Assembly: GCF_041240605.1 (NCBI RefSeq)
Contig: NZ_CP162487.1
Location: forward strand, 3,913,001 to 3,977,000
Length of the DNA stretch: 64,000 bases
Direction: 5' to 3'
DNA from: Xanthomonas sp. DAR 80977
GTDB lineage: Bacteria; Pseudomonadota; Gammaproteobacteria; Xanthomonadales; Xanthomonadaceae
Positions within the stretch are counted from its first letter, which is position 1; each line of letters opens with the position of its first letter. The notes beneath the pieces are model-generated. The model did no database searches. It was not told the origin of the DNA and worked only from the letters and a program-made list of their open reading frames with translations. The position numbers and the translations under genes were made by a program. This document shows, in pieces, positions 10,374 through 19,426 of this stretch.

Positions 10374-10402
10374 AAAAACGGCGCGGCCCGGGAGCCGCGC
10401 CG
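10374..10402 (-). terminator. Rho-independent terminator of the TonB receptor gene
   Basis: On the minus strand a perfect 9-bp stem (CGGCGCGGC / GCCGCGCCG) with a 6-base loop is followed directly by TTTTT. It lies 7 bases past the stop of the TonB receptor gene and separates it from the regulator gene. Confidence 0.85.
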
Positions 10403-10408
10403 CTGCGT

Positions 10409-13339
10409 TCAGAACTTGTATCGTACACCGAAATATGCGCGTCGCCCGTAGCTCACGTACTCGCGGAAGTTGCCGTAGACAGGCTGGGATGCGACGCGCG
10501 GTTCGTTGCTCAGGTTCATCAGTTCCAGCGACAGCGACAGCTGCTTGGTGACCCGGTAGCGGGCGCGGAAATCCACGCTGGTGTTGTCGCCGTAGTAGCG
10601 GTTCTGCTGCGCGGTGTTGCCGGTGAAGTCCTGGTAGTACCTGGAGCGGTACTTGCCGATCGCCTGCATGTCGAAACGGCCCAGTTCCCAGTACAGCGAA
10701 CCGGACAGCACATGCCGCGAGAAGCCGCTCAGCCCGGCCGGGGCCACGATCGCCGGGATCACGCTGCCGGTGAGCGCATCGACCTGCTCGCCCAGGCGAG
10801 GATCCTGGGTCTGGTAATCGGTGTCGGCGTAGTTGTAGCTGAGCTTGAAGCCGAGCCCGTCCAGCGGCTTGGGCAGGTAGGAGAAGCGGTGCGCGGCGCT
10901 GAGCTCGAAGCCGGTCAGCGTGCTCTTCCTGTCGGTGGTCACCTGGCGCGGCACCGGCACGGTGACGCTCTGTCCATCGACCACGAAGGTCTCCTCGAAC
11001 AGCGCGGTCTCGGTGCCGCCGTTGAACTGCTTCCAGTACACCGCGCCGGCCAGCAGGCTGTCCTGGTTCGGATACCACTCCAGCGACACGTCGCCGTTCC
11101 AGGACATCAGCGGCTTGGCCTCCGGATTGCCGGTGGCGGTGATGCCGGCCAGCGCCTCCTCCAGGCTGGTGAAGTTCTCGGTGCCGGTGAGGTTGACGTT
11201 GCGGCCCGAACCCAGCGCGGCGATGTCCGGACGCGACATCGCGCGGTAGCCGGCCAGCCGCAGCAGCAGATTGTCGCGCAGCTCGAACGCGGCGTTGGCG
11301 CTGGGCAGCAGCTTGTCGTTGCCGGCCTTGGCGACCAGGGTCTGGTAGCGGCCGGTCGGCTGCAGGCGCAGGGTGCCGGCGCCGTTGTCGATCAGCTCCA
11401 GGTCGGCGCGCACGCCTTGCGAGCGCACGTCGGTCTTGACCCAGCGCGCGCCCAGGTTGCCCGTCACCGGCAGCCCCCACAGCTCGCTGCGGAAGTCGGC
11501 CATCAGGAACAGCGCCTTGGTCTTCTCCACCACATCGACGTTGTTCGGATCCATGTAGTCGGGATCCACGCCGGTGGCGCTGCTGCCGCGGAACGCTTCG
11601 TACAGACAGCCCGGATCGAAGTAGGCCCAACTGGAGATGGTGTTGCCGCTGGCCGCGTCGAGGAAGTCGTCCTGCGGGAACGCGGCGCGGCAGGCCTGGT
11701 TGGCGGCGATGATCTGCGCGCGCCCGGCGCCGCTGGAGGCGATGTCGGTGGTGATGGTGTTGTCGAAGTAACGGTAGTCGGCCTGGCTGGCGCGCAGGCC
11801 GACGCTGAGCTTGGTCAGCAGCCCGTCCTCGGGCAGGTAGCTGAAGTCGAAGCGGCCGGCGCGGATGCGGTGGTCGTTCTTCTCCTCTTCGGAGCTGACC
11901 CGCGCCGCGCCGGTATAGGCGTCCCAGTCGCCGACGTCGAACGCCGGGTTGAGCGCGATGCTGGGCACCTCGCCGCGCTTCTCCCAATCGTAGCTGACAT
12001 AGCCGGTGGTGCCGCTGCTGATCCCCGGCACCACCGCGTTGTTCACGTCGCGGGCGTTGGCGCGCAGGCGGGTCATGCGCTGGGTGTCCTCGCGCACGGT
12101 GTGCGAGTAGGACAGGTCGGTGGCGATCTCCCAGGCCACGCTCGGGCGCAGCACGATGTTGAGGCCGCCGCCGGTGTATTCCTCGTTGCGGTCGTACAGG
12201 GTCGAGGTGGAGTCGATCGAGGTGTTGCCGGAATAGCGGCGCAGCACGCCGTTGTCGTCGACTTCGCGATTGACGATGCCGCGGCGGGTATTGGACAGGC
12301 TCAGGTCGGAGCGCTGCTCGTGCCAGTTGCGGTCGGTGTGTTCGTAGTCGACGTTGACCTCCAGCACCTCGTTGGGCTTCCACTGCACCGCGGCGAACTC
12401 GGACTGGCGGTCGTTGCGCTCCTGCTTGAGCCGGTAGATGCGGCTGCTCGGCACCAGGTAGTACGGCGCGCCGTTGGCGATGGCGTTGGCGCCGACCTCG
12501 GCGCAGTTGGCGTTGGCCACGTTCTGGGTGCCGTCGCAGGCGTACCAGGTGGAGCCGCTGGTCATGCTCTCTTCCGGATCGGTGCCATCCAGCGCCTGCA
12601 GGCCGATCGACACGCCGAGCTTGCCGCCGTCGGCGAATTCGAACTGGTCGATGTAGCTGGCGGTGCCGCGCCAGCCGATGCCGTCCTTGTCGCGGTATCT
12701 GTTGTCGTACTCGGCCCAGCTGCCGCGCCCGTCGATCTGGATCGCGCGCTTGCCGTAGTCCAGCGGCTTCACCGTCTCCAGGCCGATGGCGCCGGCGACG
12801 CCGCCTTCGATCAGGTCCGCGCGCTGGGTCTTGTAGATGGCCACGGTGTTGATCAGCTCGGCCGGGAACATGTTGAAGTTCACCGAGCGGTCGCCGCTGC
12901 CGTTGGTGATCTCGCGGCCGTTGAACTGGGTGCTGCTGAGGAACGCGCCAAGGCCGCGGATGGAGATCTCCGAGGCGCCGGTCTTGTCGCGGGTGGAGGC
13001 CGCGCCGGTCAGCGTCTCGATCGCATCGGCCAGCGACGGCGCCGGCAGGTCGCCGATGTCCTCGGCCGACAGCACGTCGGAGATCACCGTGTCGTCGCGC
13101 TTCTTGTTGATCGAGGACTGGATCGAGCCGCGGATGCCGGTGACCTGGACCTGGTCCAGCGTCGTCGCCCCGCTCGCCGGCGCTTGCGCCGGTGCCGCGG
13201 CGGCCTCGGCCGGCGCGACCGGCGCCTCCTGCGCCCAGGCCACGCCGCTCAACGATGCCGCGATGGCGCAGGCCAGGGCGCTGCGCAGCGTGCGCGCGCC
13301 GGCGCGTCTGGCGGACGGGGCCGCATAGGGGTGCCGCAT
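10409..13339 (-). CDS. TonB-dependent outer-membrane receptor, probably for alginate oligosaccharides
   Basis: 976 residues, a normal size for Xanthomonas TonB-dependent receptors. It has a signal peptide (cleavage near GVAWA-QE), a TonB-box-like start of the plug (TTLDQVQVTGIRGSIQSS), a plug domain to about residue 200 (IRGLGAFLSSTQFNGRE, GGVAGAIGLETVKPLDYGK), a long beta-barrel, and the terminal aromatic outer-membrane signature YFGVRYKF. It imports large substrates across the outer membrane using TonB-ExbBD energy. Divergent placement from PL6 and PL17 alginate lyase genes suggests alginate oligomers as substrate; this is inference from context. A strong ribosome-binding site (GGAGGAGAGACC) precedes the ATG. 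A terminator follows the stop. Confidence 0.93.
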   Translation of the reverse strand: MRHPYAAPSARRAGARTLRSALACAIAASLSGVAWAQEAPVAPAEAAAAPAQAPASGATTLDQVQVTGIRGSIQSSINKKRDDTVISDVLSAEDIGDLPAPSLADAIETLTGAASTRDKTGASEISIRGLGAFLSSTQFNGREITNGSGDRSVNFNMFPAELINTVAIYKTQRADLIEGGVAGAIGLETVKPLDYGKRAIQIDGRGSWAEYDNRYRDKDGIGWRGTASYIDQFEFADGGKLGVSIGLQALDGTDPEESMTSGSTWYACDGTQNVANANCAEVGANAIANGAPYYLVPSSRIYRLKQERNDRQSEFAAVQWKPNEVLEVNVDYEHTDRNWHEQRSDLSLSNTRRGIVNREVDDNGVLRRYSGNTSIDSTSTLYDRNEEYTGGGLNIVLRPSVAWEIATDLSYSHTVREDTQRMTRLRANARDVNNAVVPGISSGTTGYVSYDWEKRGEVPSIALNPAFDVGDWDAYTGAARVSSEEEKNDHRIRAGRFDFSYLPEDGLLTKLSVGLRASQADYRYFDNTITTDIASSGAGRAQIIAANQACRAAFPQDDFLDAASGNTISSWAYFDPGCLYEAFRGSSATGVDPDYMDPNNVDVVEKTKALFLMADFRSELWGLPVTGNLGARWVKTDVRSQGVRADLELIDNGAGTLRLQPTGRYQTLVAKAGNDKLLPSANAAFELRDNLLLRLAGYRAMSRPDIAALGSGRNVNLTGTENFTSLEEALAGITATGNPEAKPLMSWNGDVSLEWYPNQDSLLAGAVYWKQFNGGTETALFEETFVVDGQSVTVPVPRQVTTDRKSTLTGFELSAAHRFSYLPKPLDGLGFKLSYNYADTDYQTQDPRLGEQVDALTGSVIPAIVAPAGLSGFSRHVLSGSLYWELGRFDMQAIGKYRSRYYQDFTGNTAQQNRYYGDNTSVDFRARYRVTKQLSLSLELMNLSNEPRVASQPVYGNFREYVSYGRRAYFGVRYKF

Positions 13340-13406
13340 GGTCTCTCCTCCCGAGTGAACGCCGTAAAGGGCTACGACGTGGGAGCGGAGCCTTCACCCG
13401 TCCACG

Positions 13407-13452
13407 ACCAATGTCAACAAATTGGTAGAAATATCCACCTAGGCCAATTGGT
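13407..13452. promoter_or_regulatory. Inverted repeats, candidate operators upstream of the TonB receptor gene
   Basis: Two elements share the half-site ATTGGT. The first is ACCAAT-N8-ATTGGT at 13407-13426. The second is the palindrome CCAATTGG at 13444-13451. The half-site resembles those of FadR-type uronate regulators such as UxuR/ExuR (AATTGGTATACCAATT). They lie 68-113 bases upstream of the receptor start, where a repressor of the receptor would bind. The link to the neighbouring FadR-type regulator is inference. Confidence 0.5.
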
Positions 13453-13500
13453 CCGCGTAATTGCACGCCTATTTATGTGCGATTGCAGCACACCAATGCG

Positions 13501-13545
13501 CCAAAATAGCTAGCCAGAAGATTCTATTTTGGTATGCATATCTGG
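13501..13545. promoter_or_regulatory. Inverted repeat and GGTATGCATATC element upstream of the alginate lyase operon
   Basis: A perfect 9-bp inverted repeat (CCAAAATAG at 13501-13509, CTATTTTGG at 13524-13532, 14-base spacer) runs into TTTTGGTATGCATATCTGG (13527-13545), whose centre TATGCATA is palindromic. The block abuts the putative -35 box of the lyase operon and is AT-rich compared with its surroundings. It is a plausible binding site for the FadR-type regulator encoded at 9560-10303. Confidence 0.5.
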
Positions 13546-13573
13546 TTGACGAGCGTTCGACCTCTGCTACCAT
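13546..13573 (+). promoter_or_regulatory. Putative sigma-70 promoter of the alginate lyase operon
   Basis: TTGACG (13546-13551) and TACCAT (13568-13573) are separated by 16 bases, 48 bases upstream of the PL6 start codon. The spacing and -35 match are good and the -10 is moderate. Confidence 0.5.
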
Positions 13574-13620
13574 CCGGCCCACGGCGACGCCCCGGGCGCG
13601 CATCAGGGAGAGAGGCACCC

Positions 13621-15819
13621 ATGGCATCGACCACCGTTCCGGGCAACCGCTTCGCACTGCTGTTCCTCGCCCTTGCCACCGGCCAGGCCAATGCCGCGGA
13701 CATCCTGGTCGGCAGTCCTGCCGAATACCGCGCCGCCACCGGCGCCCTGCAGCCCGGCGACCATGTGATCCTGGCGAACGGGGAATGGCGCGACTTCCAG
13801 ATCGTGTTCACCGGTACCGGCACTGCCGCGCAGCCGATCCGCCTGAGCGCGCAGACCCCGGGCAAGGTCATCGTCACCGGCCAGTCCAATCTGCGCATGG
13901 CCGGCGCCTACCTGGTGGTCAGCGACCTGGTGTTCCGCGACGGCTACAGCCCGACCGAGGCGGTCCTGTCCTACCGGGTCTCCAGCAAGCAGCGCGCCAG
14001 CCACAGCCGCATCACCCGCGTGGTGGTCGACCGCTTCAACCAGCCCGAGCGCAGCCGCTCGGACAACTGGGTGGCCATGTACGACAGCCACAACCGCTTC
14101 GACCACAACCACCTGGTCGGCAAGAACAACGCCGGCCCGACCATGGTGGTGGTCCGCGACACGGTGCAGGGCCTGGACAACCGCCACCGCATCGACCACA
14201 ACTGGTTCGGCCCGCGCCCCAACCTGGGCGCCAACGGCGGCGAGACGCTGCGCATCGGCACCAGCAACGACGCCAGCTCCGATTCCAACTCGCTGGTCGA
14301 GAACAACTGGTTCGAAGGCTGCGACGGCGAAGTGGAGATCGTCTCCAACAAGTCCGGCGGCAACACCTACCGCGGCAACGTGTTCAAGCGCTCGCGCGGC
14401 GCGCTGGTGCTGCGCCACGGCGACGGCAACCTGGTCGAGAACAACGTGTTCTTCGGCGACGGCAAGGACGACACCGGCGGCATCCGCGTCATCAACCGCA
14501 GGCAGACGGTGCGCAACAACTACCTGGAAGGGCTGGCCGGCGACGACTATTCGGCGGCGCTGAGCATCATGTACGGCGTGCCCGATTCGCCGGCCAACCG
14601 CTACGTGCAGGTGCAGCAGGCGCTGATCGAACACAACACCTTCGTCGCCGGCAAGCAGCTGTTCTTCGGCGCCGGCAAGGACGACGAGCGGAGCGCAGCG
14701 CCGATCGACAGCGATTTCGCCGACAACCTGATCGTTGCCGAGCACGACCCGGTGCGCGTGCTCGGCGACCTGTCCGGCATCGCCTTCGCCGGCAACCTGC
14801 AGAGTCCGGCCGCCTCGCCGCTGCTGCCCGGCGGCGTCGCCGGCCGCACGCTGACGATGACCCGCGCGGCGACCGGCCTGCTGGTCGCCGCGGATGCCGG
14901 CGGCATCGGCGCCGATCCCGCACTGACCTACATCCCGCGCGAGGACGTCGGCGTGGCCTGGTACGCGAAGGAGACGGTGCCGGTCGCGCTGGACAGCGGC
15001 CGCCGCCAGCGCGTGCGGCCCGGCGACGACACCCTGGCCCAGGCGGTGGCCGCCGCCGGTGCCGGCGATCGGCTGCAACTGGATGCCGGCCGCTACCAGG
15101 TCGATCAGGTGCTGGCGCTGCGCCATCCGCTCAGCGTCGAAGGCCCGGCGCGCGGCCAGGCGCAGATCGCGTTCTCGCGCGCCACCCTGTTCCAGATCGA
15201 GGCCGGCGGCGCGCTGAAGCTGGCGCGCCTGCAGATCGACGGCAGCGCCGCGCCGGATGAAGCAGGCAACGCGGTGATCCGCACCGCGCCCGGTTCCAAT
15301 GCCGCCAACTACCAGCTGATCGTCGAGGACAGCCGCATCCACGGTCTCACCGTCAATCGCGGCTTCGACATGATCGCGCTGGGCAAGGGCACCCTGGCCG
15401 AGCGCATCGCGCTGCGCCGGGTGGTGGTGGAAGACGTGTCCGGCGCGGTGCTGTCGGCGCATGCGGAGACCGACGACCGCGGCACCTACAACGCCGCGCG
15501 CGTGGAGATCGCCGATTCGCAGTTCCGCCGCATCGGCGGGCCGGTGGTGGACCTGTACCGCGGCGGCCGCGACGAGAGCACCTTCGGCCCGGTGTTGACG
15601 ATCGAGCGCTCGCGCTTCGAGCGCGTCGGCGGCGCCGATGCGCCGTCGCTGCGCCTGCACGGCGTGCAGCGCACCGTCCTGCGCGACAACCAGTTCATCG
15701 ACAGCGCCGCGATCAGCAACGTGCGCACCACCGGCACGCCGCAGCTGATCGCCACCCGCAACCAATTCCTCGGTACCCCGGCCCTGCCGGCCGATGCCGG
15801 CGCGGAGCCCTTGCTATGA
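13621..15819 (+). CDS. Polysaccharide lyase family 6 alginate lyase
   Basis: A 732-residue secreted enzyme. It has a signal peptide (cleavage after GQANA), then a right-handed beta-helix of the chondroitinase B/alginate lyase family PL6. The catalytic signature is visible: the calcium-binding run GEVEIVSNKSGGN contains the base Lys244, and LVLRHG contains Arg265, at the spacing known for the family. A second beta-helix half (about 440-730) makes this the long two-domain form found in exo- or polyMG-active PL6 enzymes. It cleaves alginate by beta-elimination in the periplasm or outside the cell. The ATG at 13621 is preferred because the signal peptide starts there. The stop overlaps the next gene by ATGA. 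Confidence 0.9.
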   Translation: MASTTVPGNRFALLFLALATGQANAADILVGSPAEYRAATGALQPGDHVILANGEWRDFQIVFTGTGTAAQPIRLSAQTPGKVIVTGQSNLRMAGAYLVVSDLVFRDGYSPTEAVLSYRVSSKQRASHSRITRVVVDRFNQPERSRSDNWVAMYDSHNRFDHNHLVGKNNAGPTMVVVRDTVQGLDNRHRIDHNWFGPRPNLGANGGETLRIGTSNDASSDSNSLVENNWFEGCDGEVEIVSNKSGGNTYRGNVFKRSRGALVLRHGDGNLVENNVFFGDGKDDTGGIRVINRRQTVRNNYLEGLAGDDYSAALSIMYGVPDSPANRYVQVQQALIEHNTFVAGKQLFFGAGKDDERSAAPIDSDFADNLIVAEHDPVRVLGDLSGIAFAGNLQSPAASPLLPGGVAGRTLTMTRAATGLLVAADAGGIGADPALTYIPREDVGVAWYAKETVPVALDSGRRQRVRPGDDTLAQAVAAAGAGDRLQLDAGRYQVDQVLALRHPLSVEGPARGQAQIAFSRATLFQIEAGGALKLARLQIDGSAAPDEAGNAVIRTAPGSNAANYQLIVEDSRIHGLTVNRGFDMIALGKGTLAERIALRRVVVEDVSGAVLSAHAETDDRGTYNAARVEIADSQFRRIGGPVVDLYRGGRDESTFGPVLTIERSRFERVGGADAPSLRLHGVQRTVLRDNQFIDSAAISNVRTTGTPQLIATRNQFLGTPALPADAGAEPLL

Positions 15820-18059
15820 CCCGATCCACCCGCCTGATGCTGCTGGTGCTGGCCGTCGCCGCCAGCGCGCCCGCCGCCTGGGCCGCGCCTGCCGCCAGGC
15901 CCGCCGCCCCGGCCGCGCGCGGCAACGTCGCCAACGACAGCGCACCGGTGCTGGTCACCGCCGCGCAATGGCGGCAGATGGCCAGCGAGGGCGCGCGCTA
16001 CCCGCTGTTCGCGCGCGAACAGGCGCGCGCCGAAGCCAGCCTGCGCAAGGCGATGCAGGCCGGCATCGACGTGCCGTTGCCGAAGGACCCCGGCGGCGGC
16101 GCCAGCCACGAGCAGCACAAGCGCAACTACCAGGCGATCCAGGCCGCCGGCGCGCTGTACCGGCTCACCGGGAACCGCGCCTACGCCGACTACGCGCGCG
16201 ACTTGCTGCTGGCCTACGCCAGGCTGTACCCGACCCTGGGCGCGCACCCGGCCGGGCGCGGCCAGGTACCGGGCCGGCTGTTCTGGCAATCGCTCAACGA
16301 CTCGGTGTGGCTGGTCTACGCCGCGCAGGGCTACGACGCGATCCGCGACGGCCTCACCCCGGCCGAGCGCGACACCATCGACGCGCAGGTGTTCCGGCGC
16401 ATGGCGCACTTCCTGTGCGACGAAAGCGCGGACAACTTCGACAAGATCCACAACCACGCCACCTGGGCGGTGGCCGCGGTCGGCATGACCGGCTACGTGC
16501 TGCGCGACCAGACGCTGGTGGACAAGGCATTGCGCGGCAGCAGTCAGGACGGCGGCGCCGGCTTCCTCAAGCAGATCGACCTGCTGTTCTCGCCCGACGG
16601 CTATTACGCCGAAGGCCCCTACTACCAGCGCTACGCACTGGCGCCGTTCGTGCTGTTCGCCAATGCGATCGAGCGCAACCAGCCGCAGCAGAAGATCTTC
16701 CAGCGCCGCGACGGGGTGCTGCTGAAGGCGGTGGATGCGCTGGTGCAGAGCAGCTACGCCGGCTACTTCTTCCCGCTCAACGACGCGATCCTGGACAAGG
16801 GCCTGGACACCGAGGAACTGGTCGCCGGGCTCGGCATCGCCTATGCGCAGAGCCACGACGCGCGGTTGCTGTCGATCGCCCAGCGCCAGCAGCGCGTGCT
16901 GCTGACCCCCGAGGGCCTGGGCGTGGCCGCGGCGCTGGCGCAGGACCAGGCCAGGCCGTTCGCGTTCCGCTCCGCGCTGCTGCGCGACGGCGCCGACGGC
17001 GAGCACGGCGCGCTGGCGATCCTGCACGCCGGCGGCGAGGACGGCCAGGCCCTGGTGATGAAGAACACCTCGCAGGGCATGGGCCACGGCCACTTCGACA
17101 AGTTGAACTGGCTGTTCTACGACAATGGCCAGCGCGTGGTCACCGACTACGGCGCGGCGCGCTTCCTCAACGTGGAGGCCAAGTCCGGCGGCATCTACCT
17201 GCCGGAGAACACCACCTGGGCCAAGACCACGGTAGCGCACAACACGCTGGTGGTGAACGAGCGCAGCCACTTCGACGGCGACTGGCGCGTGGGCGAGGAG
17301 TACGCGCCGACGCCGCTGCTGTTCGCCCGCGACGAGGACACCCAGATCGTGTCCGCGCGCATGGACCACGCCTACGACGGCGTCAGCTTTACCCGCACCC
17401 AGGCGCTGCTGACGCATCCGGATCTCGGCCTGCCGATCGTGATCGACCTGCTGCGCGTGCACGGCGCCAAGCCGGCGCGCTACGACCTGCCGCTGCATTT
17501 CAACGGCCACATCATGCAGGTCGGCTTCGACGCCAAGCGCGCGCTGGCCGAACGCCCGGTGCTGGGCAAGGCCAACGGCTACCAGCACCTGTGGGTGGAC
17601 GCGAGCAGCGACGCCTCGCCGGCACCGCGCAGCCTGAGCTGGCTGCTGGACGGGCGCTTCTACACGTATCGCTTCGGCAGCAGCGCGCCGTCGCGCGCGA
17701 TCCTGGCCGAGAGCGGCGCCCACGATCCCGACTTCAACCTGCGCCGCGAACCGATGCTGCTGCAGCGCGTGGACGGGCAGGCCGAGGTCAGCTTCTTCGG
17801 CGTGCTGGAACCGCACGGCGAATACAACGGCACCGCCGAATACGTGCACGGCGCCGACAGCCGCATCCGCGACATCGCCCGCGTGCGCGGCGACGACGCC
17901 GAGGTGGTCGTGCTGACCCTGGCCTCGGGCAAGACCCTGGCGCTGGCGGTGGCCGACGATGCCGCCGCCGACCGCGAGCACACCCTGCAGGCGCAGGGCC
18001 AGCGCTACACCTGGCGCGGCGGCTATGCGCGCTTCGACCGCGCCGCGGGCGGCAAATGA
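15816..18059 (+). CDS. Polysaccharide lyase family 17 oligoalginate lyase
   Basis: 747 residues with a signal peptide ending near AAWA-AP. The N-terminal alpha/alpha toroid (about 40-390) carries NHATW (Asn213, His214) and EGPYYQRY (Tyr residues near 270), matching the catalytic Asn/His/Tyr set of PL17. A heparinase II/III-like beta-sheet domain follows (MGHGHFDKLNW near 427, NTLVVNE near 485). PL17 enzymes release the unsaturated monomer from alginate oligomers exolytically, giving 4-deoxy-L-erythro-5-hexoseulose uronate (DEH). The gene is coupled by ATGA overlaps at both ends, so it sits centrally in an alginate catabolic operon, downstream in function from the PL6 lyase. Confidence 0.92.
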   Translation: MTRSTRLMLLVLAVAASAPAAWAAPAARPAAPAARGNVANDSAPVLVTAAQWRQMASEGARYPLFAREQARAEASLRKAMQAGIDVPLPKDPGGGASHEQHKRNYQAIQAAGALYRLTGNRAYADYARDLLLAYARLYPTLGAHPAGRGQVPGRLFWQSLNDSVWLVYAAQGYDAIRDGLTPAERDTIDAQVFRRMAHFLCDESADNFDKIHNHATWAVAAVGMTGYVLRDQTLVDKALRGSSQDGGAGFLKQIDLLFSPDGYYAEGPYYQRYALAPFVLFANAIERNQPQQKIFQRRDGVLLKAVDALVQSSYAGYFFPLNDAILDKGLDTEELVAGLGIAYAQSHDARLLSIAQRQQRVLLTPEGLGVAAALAQDQARPFAFRSALLRDGADGEHGALAILHAGGEDGQALVMKNTSQGMGHGHFDKLNWLFYDNGQRVVTDYGAARFLNVEAKSGGIYLPENTTWAKTTVAHNTLVVNERSHFDGDWRVGEEYAPTPLLFARDEDTQIVSARMDHAYDGVSFTRTQALLTHPDLGLPIVIDLLRVHGAKPARYDLPLHFNGHIMQVGFDAKRALAERPVLGKANGYQHLWVDASSDASPAPRSLSWLLDGRFYTYRFGSSAPSRAILAESGAHDPDFNLRREPMLLQRVDGQAEVSFFGVLEPHGEYNGTAEYVHGADSRIRDIARVRGDDAEVVVLTLASGKTLALAVADDAAADREHTLQAQGQRYTWRGGYARFDRAAGGK

Positions 18060-19381
18060 GCACGCCCGCCTCCGCCGCCGGCGCCACCAAGCCGGGCAAG
18101 CCGACCAGGCGCAGCGCGGTGCGCTGGATGATCGTGGGCCTGATCGCGGTGGCCACGGTCATCAACTACATCGACCGCAACGCGCTGGCGGTGATGTGGC
18201 CGGCGATCTCGCAGGACATCGGCGCGACCAAGGAAGACTACGCGCTGCTGGTGACGATCTTCATGCTGTTCTACGCCGCCGGCCAGTTCGTGTTCGGGCG
18301 CCTGTTCGACATCATCGGCACGCGCCTGGGCTTCGCGCTGTCGATCGCGGTGTGGTCGATCTCGATCGCGCTGCATGCGCTGACCCATTCGATCGTCTCC
18401 TTCAGCGTGGTGCGGGCGATGCTGGGCATCAGCGAGGCCGGCGCCTGGCCGGGCGCGGTGAAGGCCAACGCCGAGTGGTTCCCGGCGCGCGAACGCGCGC
18501 TGGCGCAGGGTATCTTCAACGCCGGCGCCTCGATCGGCGCGATCGTGTCGGCGCCGCTGATCGCGCTGCTGTTCCTGTGGCTGGGCTGGAAGGGCACCTT
18601 CGTGCTGGTCGGCGCGCTCGGCTTCGTGTGGCTGCTGCCATGGCTGGTGATCTACCGCGCCGGCCCGGACCGACATCCGTGGGTGGATGCCGCCGAGCGC
18701 GCGCTGATCCTGGATGCGCCGGCCGACGGCAGCGTGTCGGACAAGCCCGCCTACCTGCCCAGCCTGCGCCAGATCATGTCGCACCGGCAGAGCTGGGGCA
18801 TCGTGCTGGCGCGCTTCTTCATCGACCCGATCTGGTGGCTGTTCGTGTCGTGGCTGCCGATCTACCTGGCCGAGACCTTCCATTTCGACATCAAGCAGAT
18901 CGGCGCGTTCGCCTGGGTGCCGTTCGTCGGCGCGATGCTCGGCAGCCTGTCCGGCGGCTGGCTGTCCGGGCGGCTGATCGCGGCCGGCTGGAGCGTGGAC
19001 CGTGCGCGCAAATGGACCATCACCCTGGGCGGGGCGATCATGGCGCCGGCCCTGCTCGGCGCGGTGCTGGCCGCCGATCCGACCGTGGCGGTGCTGACCA
19101 TCGCCGCGGTGCTGTTCGGCTTCCAGATCGCGATCGGCAACATCCAGACCCTGCCCGGCGACCTGTTCGACGGCAAGTCGGTCGGCTCGCTGGCCGGCAT
19201 CGGCGGCATGGCCGCGGTCGCCGGCACCCTGATCACCACCTGGCTGGTGCCGGTGATGACCGCCCACTCCTACGCGCCGATGTTCATCCTCGTCGCCGCG
19301 CTGGTGCCGGCCTCGCTGGCCGCGCTGTGGCTGGTGACCGGCCGCATCCACAAGCTCGACGCCCTCCCCGCGCGCGACTGA
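18056..19381 (+). CDS. MFS transporter, anion:cation symporter (hexuronate) type
   Basis: 441 residues, 12 predicted membrane helices, inner membrane. The signature NYIDRNALAVMWPAI in the first helix and the loop GRLFDIIGTRLGF are typical of the ACS family, which carries hexuronates and related acids (ExuT-like). The gene starts inside the stop of the PL17 gene (ATGA), so its expression is tied to production of unsaturated uronate. Import of DEH or short oligomers into the cytoplasm is the likely role. Substrate is inferred from context. Confidence 0.88.
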   Translation: MSTPASAAGATKPGKPTRRSAVRWMIVGLIAVATVINYIDRNALAVMWPAISQDIGATKEDYALLVTIFMLFYAAGQFVFGRLFDIIGTRLGFALSIAVWSISIALHALTHSIVSFSVVRAMLGISEAGAWPGAVKANAEWFPARERALAQGIFNAGASIGAIVSAPLIALLFLWLGWKGTFVLVGALGFVWLLPWLVIYRAGPDRHPWVDAAERALILDAPADGSVSDKPAYLPSLRQIMSHRQSWGIVLARFFIDPIWWLFVSWLPIYLAETFHFDIKQIGAFAWVPFVGAMLGSLSGGWLSGRLIAAGWSVDRARKWTITLGGAIMAPALLGAVLAADPTVAVLTIAAVLFGFQIAIGNIQTLPGDLFDGKSVGSLAGIGGMAAVAGTLITTWLVPVMTAHSYAPMFILVAALVPASLAALWLVTGRIHKLDALPARD

Positions 19382-19426
19382 TCGCGCGCACGGTTCCTTC
19401 CCCCTCGCAACAAGGACTCATCGCTC

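Noticed and set aside
13534-13620. An earlier start for the PL6 lyase.
   Set aside because: The ATG at 13621 begins a proper signal peptide, while the extra 29 residues would bury it and the earlier start lies within the operator and promoter region.
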